From assembly GCA_020650975.1 (NCBI GenBank), contig JAIPMN010000218.1, positions 426-41,569 of the forward strand: a stretch of DNA of 41,144 bases, in the 5' to 3' direction. The translations under genes were made by a program, and so were the position numbers. Of this stretch, positions 33,314-41,144 are shown one piece after another. A model generated the notes under the pieces. That model saw only the letters and a program-made list of their open reading frames with translations, did no database searches and was not told the origin of the DNA. Every line of letters begins with the position of its first letter. Positions within the stretch are counted from its first letter, which is position 1. This DNA comes from Apostichopus californicus. Taxonomy: Eukaryota > Echinodermata > Holothuroidea > Aspidochirotida > Stichopodidae.

Positions 33314-36300
33314 GTATGTTTTTTACCATTCAACTGTTCTGATTTTGACACTAACCTGTAACAATTTAAAAGCAATGACATTATGACACCCGTGTTGCTA
33401 GTAAGCGCTCGTCTGCCATCAGTCACTGTCTGATCTTTTCTTATACCTTGATAGGCTAGCCCATATTCCAACAGTTTTGAGCACCGATAGCTTAACATTA
33501 GGACTACTTTTAAGTTATACATAATACAGTAATAGTATTACTAGTCTGCACGTTAGGCCTAAGTTTGGCCGATATTAATAGCCATGATATCTTACAGGAA
33601 AATACTTTTTCTGGTATCGTATCGCAAAATGACATTCAAACTGGGCTATACAAGTTCAAATGTGTAACAGTTTCTTTTTTACACAGGAACTAGGCCTAGG
33701 CTATAATATTTGGCCTAGGCCCCTAGGCCTAGTAATTCATGGCGTAAATCAGTCATACATTACTATAGGGCCAAGATTATACTTCACACTGTAGGTTGTG
33801 GCTTGGTTAACTTAGGCCTGACACATTGCACTGAAACTGTCACGGACAGTCACAGTTGACAATAGCTTAGCGAGCCTTAGCCTAACTTAGTAGCAGTAGC
33901 CTAGTACTTTATTTTTAGTTACTCAGTTAGGCTACCTGTTAATAATATTAGCCGTGGTTGGCTAGGAACAGCCTAGGCCTACATGTTTTTTAGGCTACTG
34001 ACACAAGGTCTAGCCAATCATTTTGCAAACAGCAATTTCTGAATGCATTGCCAAACTTTATCTTCTTGGACTTACCAACATCACTGTTTATCAATCTGGC
34101 ACCCTTTGGAATAGCAAGTGGTTGTGGCTATTTATGTGATTGTCTGTCAAATGAGCATGGTGCACTTGCTTACTCACCCAATCACAGTCGGTGAGTTGAG
34201 AGACTTATCAAGCCATGGAGGAAAGTATAGATCTGCATCTAGGCCTAGGCTGTGCATTCTAATCTAAACAGTCTAGGCCTAACCAGGCTAAATTTTTGAA
34301 TTCATCATGCTGTCTTAGTGTAGTGTTTGGCACCACAAATGATCATGAAATTGGTTGGAGTTCAGTACAGTAGCTTTGAGGAACTATTATCCATATTCAT
34401 GAATCATTTGTAAAAACATAGCTGGAGCTGAGGACAATCTTTGGGCCCTGATCGAGACAGGTACTTATGGCAACTTGATGAAAGTATGGTTTTAAGGGTA
34501 TTACAACAAGCGGAAATGGGCAGTGGCTGCAATTTGCCACTGTCGCCATCAGTTTGATTGAGCCGTACCTCCAATTAAGGTTAAGTGAGGTCAAGTGGTG
34601 AAGGATCTGATTGGACTAATGCTAATATTGCTCCAAGTTTTAAGAAGGATGATAAACATCTTGCATCCAATTACCGCCCAGTCTCTCTAACGTGTGTCTG
34701 TTCGAAGTTGTTAGAACATATAGTGGTGAAACACATTATGGATCATTTGGACAATCATGCCATTTTAACAGACCTACAACATGGTTTTAGAAGAAGTCGT
34801 TCGTGTACTACTCAGCTTCTCATGACTATTTCAGATTTAGATCACTATTATGATAAGAATACCCAGTTTGATATAAATATTCTTGACTTTTCTAAGGCAT
34901 TTGATGTAGTTTCTCATCGTAAATTGCTGGCCAAGATTGGCCATTATGGAATTCGGGGAGATCTCTCCTGTTGGATCAATAGTTTCTGGTCATATAGGAC
35001 CCAAAGTTTGATTATCGATGGAATATCATCAACATCCGCTCCTGTTCTCTCAGGTGTTCCACAAGGCACCTGTCTTGGCCCAGCTCTGTTCTTATGCTAT
35101 CTAAACGACATTACTTATCACATTAAATCGCAACTTCGTTTATTTGCGGATGATGCTTTGCTCTATAGGCCTATTCACTCATTTGACGACCATCTAATCC
35201 TCCAGAAAGATCTGAAGGCTCTTGAATCCTGGGCTACGCTTTGGGACATGAAATTCAATCCCTCTAAATGCTTCATGATGTCTACAAAGCGTAGCGGGGT
35301 AAAATGTGTGTTCTTTTACTCCATATACAATCAAATATTGGAGTACGTCACTGCGCAACCTTATCTTGGTATCCTGTTTAGTGACAATTTATCTTTCTCT
35401 ACTCATATTGATAAGATTTGCTCTAGGACCAGCAGAACCCTTCGCTTCCTTAATAGGAATATGCGCTCTTGCCCACCAGAATTACGTGAATTGGCCTATA
35501 CGTCTATGTGTCGTTCTACTCTTGAATATGCAGCTCAGATTTGGGACCCTTATAAGGTCACAGACCAAGATAAAATAGAAAAAATTCAGAGGAAGGCAGC
35601 ACGCTTTGTAACTCGTGATTTCCGTAGGCAATCCAGCGTCACTGAGATCTTGAAGACTTTGAAGTGGGAACCCCTCACAGAAAGAAGGAAAAGGGCCAGA
35701 CTTATGCTCTTTTACCAAAGTATTAATGGCCTAATTGCAGTCCCAAACGAGACTAATCCCTTCTTGAAACCAGGGAGGCGTGGCCGCTATACACAAATTC
35801 CACATAATTATCGTGCTTTTCAGTATAGTTTCTATCCTAGGACTATAAAAGACTGGAATACACAATCCTTGGCCGTTTAAGAGAGCCCTAGTCTTGAGGT
35901 GTTTAAGACAAGATTGCCCATGCATTATTATTAGCACTGCTGCGCTGCGCACCAATATCCTCGTTGTGATACCCGAGAGGGGTTTTTAACGAGTATCCAA
36001 CAGAAGCAGAAGCAGAAGGACAATTGTATTGTAATATTGTCTTACACTTGTTACAGAGCATGGTATTTAGATGACCAAATGACAAGGGATTATCAGTATA
36101 TTGTTAAATTGTATTTTCTTTATTTTGGCTTAGGAGATGCAGCAGTTGGGAAAAGTGCCTTAACACAAGTTTTCCACAGCGATGGGAGCCATTTTCCTAA
36201 GGGTTACTCAATGGTAAGGACATGAAGGTCAATTATTAATCTAATCATTGAAAAAATAGGACATCTAATCTTCCTTGGTTTCTAAATGGCGTTCTATGTT

Positions 36301-39300
36301 GCCAAAGATTATTTCTCCATGGAATTTAACATCCCTTCTGTTTAATTTAGGCTTTCATCTCATCAAACTTCTAGTACAGCAGTAGTGCTTACACTACTTG
36401 TGTATCACAAGACACTTCTGGATGTAGAAGCAATGAAACCTCCCATCTGAGAGGTCAAAGATTTGATCCCTGGCAGGCTAAAGTCAGTCGTGTGTTTTCA
36501 GCCAGGAAAACTACACGGTTTTTCCCATCTGGAATGGTCTTCCAAGTTGTAACACAATCCAAAATGACCCAAACCTGTAAATTGGGATGGTCACCTCATG
36601 TGAAATGTAAGTAATAAGCCATTCAGCTTCTACCATAAATGCACATGTGGCTGATTAGCGTGATCCAGGCTGACTTATGTATGAGCCATTGGAGCACCCA
36701 CTTGAAAATCATGTAATATTTTCTTATCTCCACATTTCTGACTTTACCTGGTATTTTATCTATTTTCATGTTTCCAACCTTTTCTTCCTTAAATCTTTTT
36801 CTTCAATCCAATACCAGACAATCGGACAAGAGATCTGTGTGAAATCTGTCAGTTTACCAGAGACAAGTGATACAGTAGTAAGTAACCTTCATTGATATTC
36901 ATATCTGTAGTATATTGTTGTGCTGTGAATGCAACTCTTGTCTGACTCTTCTAATTTTTTATTTTTGCTTCAAGGAACTGTTTATCTATGACTCGGCAGG
37001 GAAGGAGATGTTTGCAGACTATGCAGGACAATTTGTAAGTCCTAATATTTTTATTTTATTGTGCCTCTTGTATTTTGTTGCTCTAAATCATACCAAGATA
37101 CACATTTGACCTCAACATATACTGTTAGTTTATCGTATCGACATCGCAAATTTACAACAAATGTTCAAGCATGAATGATTTTGTAAACTGTCATAATAAT
37201 TTCTTTATCGTATTTCCCTAATCATACATTTGAATACCTCAGAATTTACTGTTAGTATTTACATTGAAACCACAAGTTACAACATAACATCAAATGTTCA
37301 AGCTTGAACAAAAACGAATAAGTTTCAAATCCAAGCTTCAGCATCATAGATTAGCCTTTTCAGGAGATATCAGATAGATATTTCATAGCAGTTGAACCAT
37401 GCTTATGTCACTTTAGACACTGAGCATGTAAAACCCTGTCCAGCATAGTAAGAGTTTGTGTATAAAGTGTTATCCTTGGTATGAGTATAATTACAAGGCT
37501 GATAGCATGAGTAAATGATATAGTCTAGTAGTTGCACTGACATACGGGGTAAACTTTTACTGGTAGTCCGGTCTTCCGAGACGACCAAATTTCTTTTCGG
37601 ACAACCAAGCTTTGGAGGTCATCTGGCGGACAACTTGTTGTTTAAGTCAGCTTCAGATTGCGTTTTATTTAATTCGCCAAAAAAGGTAAAATGAGAAATT
37701 TGATATCACCATCAAAGCTTGTGGGCCACTCACCAACCTACACATCTCTCCTACAGTGTACATATTGGTTATTGTTATTTGTTTTTGGACAACCAGAATT
37801 GCTGTTTGGACAACCATAAAAAATCCATAAAAATTTGCCCTGGTGTAGATAAAATGACCCATATACAACTATGGTACAACTATGCGTACAGATCCATGAG
37901 TGTGAGTGTCTACTATATGTTAACTATGCTAATACTCTAGTATGGATCCACTGCAAGTTTATCTGTTGCCTATTGCAACTAAAAGTTATTCATTGCAAGA
38001 AACATTCCTTTTGAGTATGAGAATGAGTACGAGGCTCATACAGTGCAGCGCAGATACAGGCTGTAATCTTGCACTAGTAGGTATACTACTAGCCACTAGA
38101 TTTCCAAAATGCCCTGAATATAATAATAAATCGAAAAGGGCTAGTACGAAGAAAGCTGACTATTCTAGAATATGAGTTAAAATATGGATTTATGTCAACA
38201 ATCAATTACTGATTATCAGTCACGAATAAAATAAATTTTTGTCATGCTAGAATTAGAATCCCACGCATGATGGATATATATGGACCTGCAGATATGTTTT
38301 TATTTTGTTTTTATCATTAACAGTGGGACCACCCATCAGCAGTAATGGTAGTTTTTGATGTCAACAATGAGAAGTCATTCCACAGCTGTTTAAAGTGGTT
38401 TGAAAGAGTCAAAAATAAAAGCAACCAGCATATACCAGGTAAAGCTGCTGTTTTTAAAGTGTTTTTATGTTGTTAATAGTTTGCAGATTGGTGCAAGGTG
38501 GGTCAATATGTTAGCATATATGATGTCATTTATTGTTTACTTGCAAGCTTAAAATGATATTTCTGAGTTAAAAACAAAGGTGGTATTTTGAAATGTAAAA
38601 TAACTTCAATCCCCTCTTCCATCAGATGTTAGCGATTCTTCGCATTGACACAGTCTTTGTCCCATTAATATACAGATGTAATGGCTTTTTGTTTTACAAT
38701 GTGTGTAACTGGATTAGATTTCTGGTGACTAAACTGAGACAGCCTGATAGCATGGCCAGGTTAAAAATGGGTCAAATGGGTAGGGTCAGGAGAGTCGTTG
38801 GAGAGGGTCAGGGGAGGTGCATTGAAATGCTACCCTACGTATTGTACGTATCATATGTTTGATATGTTTGGTGGGACTTTGCAGCCAGAGAAATGAGGAA
38901 TAAATCAATAAGAGGGAGTTCTTCCACGTTTGCAGCAGTGAAGAGTTTGAACCATTTGCAGCTGCGGTTGCTTTAGTTTTGCTCAGTCTAAGCGGTGTGA
39001 CATTTATTGTTACGATATCTTGACATTACTACAACATGAGCAGGTAACTTGTGACATATCCATGTGGTACAGTACGTGGTAACACCCATATTACCGATCC
39101 ATCTAGAGATTGTAAGATACTTGCTACAGAATCAAGTACGATTATGTTTATTTTACTCTGTTGTTTTCTTTACAGCTGTACTGGTCGGTAACAAGACGGA
39201 CTTGATGGACAGACGGATAGTAACAACTGAATCTGCTAAATCCTTCGCTCAGGGCAACGGAATGGAATACTTTGAATGTTCAGCGGTAAGAGAGCCATTA

Positions 39301-40109
39301 CAGTTTCAAGGTGGAAAGGTTCCATTTTTCTTGGGATGGCTTTGCTTAAAATTTAATTATTTGATTAATATGAACACAAATATGGAAGTATGAAAATCAT
39401 TTATCGATTTTCTTGGTATGAGTGGTAACGACAACAGTTTTATAAGTTGAATAGCATACATGCTCCCCCCTCCATTATTGTTTTGTGGTCCACACTGTGT
39501 TATTTATGTGAAATAGTAGCATGGCTTCTTCAACATTCTCCTCAACTTTTCATCATGGCAGCTACAAACATGATAGTCAGCTTTTTCTTGTTTGATTTGT
39601 GAGAGTTAAAAAACCTAGTTGCCTATCAACTGATCGACTTCAGACCAGAAGATATTTGAGACATGTACTTGAAGTCCATCGAACTATTCATTTTGTCCAA
39701 GACAGCACAGTTAAACCAGTGAAAAGTAGGTTCAGTAAGCTGCCTAGTCATGCCAGATTAACATTCTCTGGGGCCCATTGGCACCATATGTTTTGGGGCC
39801 ACCCTTGTTAAGTTTTCATAAAGACCTGTGCCCTTGGGGGCCTCAAGCAGTTGCCACATCTACATACTGGGTTACCCAGGACTGCTGCATAGTACGTCCA
39901 CATTGGTATGCCTCTGAGTCTGTCCTATGATACAGTAGGGAGCTGCAACAATACAGCTTGATTTAAAGGAGGAGCATTACATTTTCTTTTTCTATGTTCT
40001 CCTGCAGAAATCTCAAGAGCATGTGGAAGCACCGTTTAAATTCCTGGCAGAAACATTCCGAAAGATGTATTATGAAAGACTGGAAGTGATGAAATCATTG
40101 GCGGCTTGA
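33277..40109 (+). CDS. IFT27 (RABL4) small GTPase, seven coding exons
   Basis: Coding exons: 33277-33313, 36134-36213, 36818-36877, 36975-37034, 38324-38438, 39176-39285 and 40008-40109. Every junction is GT-AG and the joined frame is open for 187 codons, about the length of vertebrate IFT27. G-boxes: P-loop GDAAVGKS (13-20), a Thr in the switch I region (T40), DSAGK (65-69), NKTD (123-126) and CSAK (152-155). The Q of the Rab DTAGQE motif is K here, as in IFT27 generally, and there is no C-terminal prenylation cysteine. IFT27 pairs with IFT25 in the IFT-B complex and, from work in other animals, helps the BBSome carry membrane proteins out of cilia. An in-frame TGA at 33244 fixes the start at 33277. 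Intron phases are 1,0,0,0,1,0. Intron 1 holds a LINE fragment and a palindrome-rich block. Confidence 0.93.
33554..34281. repeat. Cluster of TAGGCCTA palindromes in IFT27 intron 1
   Basis: Exact TAGGCCTA occurs at 33554, 33691, 33724, 33974, 34240 and 34274. Many partial forms (CCTAGGC, TTAGGCCTG, TAGCCTA) lie between them. An 8-mer is expected about once in 65 kb by chance. It may be an old repeat family or a binding-site cluster. A further copy lies in the LINE at 35166. Confidence 0.8.
34597..35934 (+). pseudogene. LINE reverse transcriptase, partial
   Basis: Homology begins at DWTNANIAPSFKK and runs through NYRPVSLT. Catalytic motif A, DFSKAFD, is at about 34885-34905. GVPQGTCLGP lies near 35053-35082 and FADDALLY near 35143-35166. 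The catalytic aspartates are intact. An in-frame TAA at 35878-35880 cuts the frame. The same frame then continues with SLEVFKTRLP, the usual C-terminal end of this RT group, to a TAG at 35932-35934. There is no ATG at the start; the open frame opens with GTG just after a stop at 34582. It is a dead fragment, not a gene. Confidence 0.85.
34597..36018 (+). mobile_element. 5'-truncated Jockey/CR1-group LINE in IFT27 intron 1
   Basis: About 1.4 kb comprising most of a reverse transcriptase, a post-RT tail and a short simple-sequence end made of AGAAGC units (36001-36018). Endonuclease and ORF1 are absent, as expected from incomplete target-primed reverse transcription. It has the same orientation as IFT27. 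Its tail ends about 115 bp upstream of the exon 2 acceptor. Confidence 0.85.
36134..36213 (+). CDS. IFT27 coding exon 2
   Basis: Acceptor TTGGCTTAG|GA and donor ATG|GTAAGG. Encodes G13 to M39, including P-loop GDAAVGKS. It starts about 115 bp after the end of the LINE fragment. Confidence 0.92.
36818..36877 (+). CDS. IFT27 coding exon 3
   Basis: Acceptor AATACCAG|AC and donor GTA|GTAAGT. Encodes T40 to V59 (switch I end and the following strand). It is exactly 20 codons, phase 0 on both sides. Confidence 0.92.
36975..37034 (+). CDS. IFT27 coding exon 4
   Basis: Acceptor GCTTCAAG|GA and donor TTT|GTAAGT. Encodes E60 to F79 with the G3 motif DSAGK. It is exactly 20 codons, phase 0 on both sides, separated from exon 3 by a 97-nt intron. 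Confidence 0.92.
37104..37306. repeat. Degenerate direct duplication in IFT27 intron 4
   Basis: The ordered phrases CCTCA, ACTGTTAGT, TTACAAC and AAATGTTCAAGC occur at about 37110-37174 and again at about 37237-37304. The offset is about 127 bp. It is an old local duplication with no coding content. Confidence 0.5.
38324..38438 (+). CDS. IFT27 coding exon 5
   Basis: Acceptor TCATTAACAG|TG and donor CCAG|GTAAAG. Encodes W80 to P117 plus one base of A118. It contains the MVVFDVNNEKSF strand-helix segment typical of Ras-like GTPases. Confidence 0.92.
39176..39285 (+). CDS. IFT27 coding exon 6
   Basis: Acceptor TTTCTTTACAG|CT and donor GCG|GTAAGA. Encodes the rest of A118 to A154, with NKTD (123-126) and the start of the G5 CSAK motif. 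Confidence 0.92.
40008..40109 (+). CDS. IFT27 coding exon 7 (last)
   Basis: Acceptor CTCCTGCAG|AA. Encodes K155 to A187 and the stop TGA at 40107-40109. It begins with the K of the SAK motif and continues with an EAPFKFLAETF helix, ending LAA without a prenylation cysteine. Confidence 0.92.
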   Translation, partial: KSQEHVEAPFKFLAETFRKMYYERLEVMKSLAA

Positions 40110-40790
40110 TGAAAGCAACGCAGACATACTCCAGAGGATACCAAACATCATGTGCAATAATGACATCTTGGTTTCTTGAAATCTTCACCCTTGACAATGG
40201 ACCTCTCAGTGGGTTTCATCATGATAGTGCTCTGGTAGTGACAAAAATAGGGTCAAGCCTAAGCTATGTTTGATACAATATTCTCTCCAAATGGGACAAG
40301 AAGTTATGCCTTGTTATTTCCTAGACTGGTAGTTCTACATTGTAAATGTCAAGATGTAATACAATAAGTGGCACTTCTGCTTCAATTAGAACTGTTACTG
40401 AAATAGTGACAAAACATGAATATGAGATATTGGAACATATATAACATATCATACATTTGTTCTGATGGAGGAGTCAACAATGATGACTTTTAAGGTCCAA
40501 AGAAGGACGTGTGTCCCTTGTATTAACTTCAAATATCTTTGTGAGTTATAAGAACCAACAACTGTGTGTCAGTAATTATAAAAGTACTATGCTTATGTTG
40601 TTGAAATCCTCCAAGATTGCATGTACAGTGGCTCTGCAAGCCTTCAGCTATTATGTGGGACACAGTAATAACAGAGCAGTATGCTGAGAATATCCTTCTA
40701 GTAATTGACTTTACTCTTGTATGGTTTAAGATAACCATTGATGATGTTTTACCTTGTTATTAATAAATATGCTACAAAGTCAGATAATGG
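40110..40790 (+). other. Probable IFT27 3' UTR
   Basis: No reading frame of interest follows the IFT27 stop, and the first clear AATAAA downstream is at 40762-40767. The minus-strand frame at 40529-40738 is a chance ORF. Confidence 0.45.
40762..40767 (+). promoter_or_regulatory. Candidate IFT27 polyadenylation signal
   Basis: AATAAA about 650 nt after the stop, lying at the edge of the short dispersed repeat 40763-40794. If used, the repeat supplies the signal. Confidence 0.4.
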
Positions 40791-40794
40791 TCAT
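40763..40794 (+). repeat. Short dispersed repeat, copy 2
   Basis: ATAAATATGCTACAAAGTC followed by AGATAATGGTCATCT; a near match to 19614-19646. Confidence 0.6.
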
Positions 40795-41144
40795 CTGTGA
40801 TAAAAATATCAGCCCACATTATTGCTGCCACTCCTAGATAAATGTAGTTATCCACACATAGATGTTTAGTTGTCTATTGTAAGCCTGTATGTCAGGAAAT
40901 CATATGAAGGATCAGAGACTGTAGGATAGGAGGACTTTGATGACTTCTGGCAAATATTTTATTACATTGTTATCTATTTTACATCTTCTGTTGTCATTTT
41001 CTTGTTTTCAAAGTGTCAAAAATGTCGGCTTGATGAAGTTGGAGACAAGTGGAAAAAGTATTCAGGCAAGAAGAGAATGAGAAATTTGAGGGGATGAGAA
41101 TGTGTGTGTGGGGGGGGGGGGGGGAGGGGGTTAGTTGAGAGCAA
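40795..41144. other. Window end, no gene seen
   Basis: AT-rich sequence ending with a GT-repeat, then a G15 run and further G-rich sequence near 41110-41130. No coding segment is seen. Confidence 0.5.

Noticed and set aside
34585..34596. Start of the RT open frame taken as a gene start
   Set aside because: The frame opens with GTG right after a TAA and begins in the middle of the RT family, so it is a truncation edge and not a translation start.
36451..36480. B-box-like GATTTGATCCC in IFT27 intron 2, possible second SINE family or tRNA
   Set aside because: No convincing A-box or cloverleaf upstream and no second copy in the window to define a repeat.

Overview
This is eukaryotic, AT-rich animal DNA. 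It has interrupted genes with GT-AG introns, a low density of coding sequence, and many retrotransposon, SINE and MITE-like remnants. It also carries numerous G/C homopolymer runs and a 10-N assembly gap. The protein content (two inward-rectifier K+ channels and the ciliary GTPase IFT27), the short introns and the clustered TAGGCCTA palindromes fit an invertebrate deuterostome. An echinoderm, possibly a sea cucumber, is my best guess. That placement is inference and not proven by anything in the window.

Layout. Positions 1-11.1 kb hold no gene that I can support. They contain two satellite-like tandem arrays (period about 143 bp near 1.6-2.25 kb and about 188 bp near 5.2-5.65 kb), an inverted pair of about 365-bp TTAA-flanked terminal-inverted-repeat elements (7.49-8.67 kb), a LINE-type 3' tail (9.5-9.67 kb) and a 141-bp imperfect palindrome (10.83-10.97 kb). 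Kir channel gene A (minus strand, 11178-12638) is an uninterrupted 486-codon frame. It has a splice acceptor just upstream of the ATG and a strong donor 2 nt after the stop. A broken CACTA/EnSpm tnp2-type transposase (about 12.88-14.15 kb), containing the assembly gap, lies in the predicted 5' intron of that gene. From 14.2 to 29.7 kb no coding gene is recognisable. This stretch carries three copies of one tRNA-derived SINE family, a perfect 25-bp-stem hairpin, a 93-bp dyad-rich tandem array and two X-box-like palindromes.

Kir channel gene B (minus strand, 29694-30977, 427 aa) is a second intronless-CDS inward rectifier, with a GFG selectivity filter. About 2.3 kb away and divergent from it, IFT27 runs on the plus strand from 33277 to 40109. 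I assembled it as seven coding exons encoding 187 aa with all G-box motifs. Its 37-nt first coding exon is far too short to show up as an open reading frame. Intron 1 of IFT27 carries a TAGGCCTA-rich block and a 5'-truncated Jockey/CR1-group LINE reverse transcriptase, which ends about 115 bp before exon 2.

How the genes relate. The two Kir proteins are potassium channel subunits of the plasma membrane. Both end in class I PDZ-ligand-like tails, so they may be clustered by PDZ scaffolds. IFT27 belongs to the IFT-B intraflagellar transport complex as the partner of IFT25. Nothing in the sequence shows a functional link between the channels and IFT27 beyond being neighbours. I did not find a convincing new multi-gene system. 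The most unusual material is the repeat architecture and the small non-coding structures around these genes.
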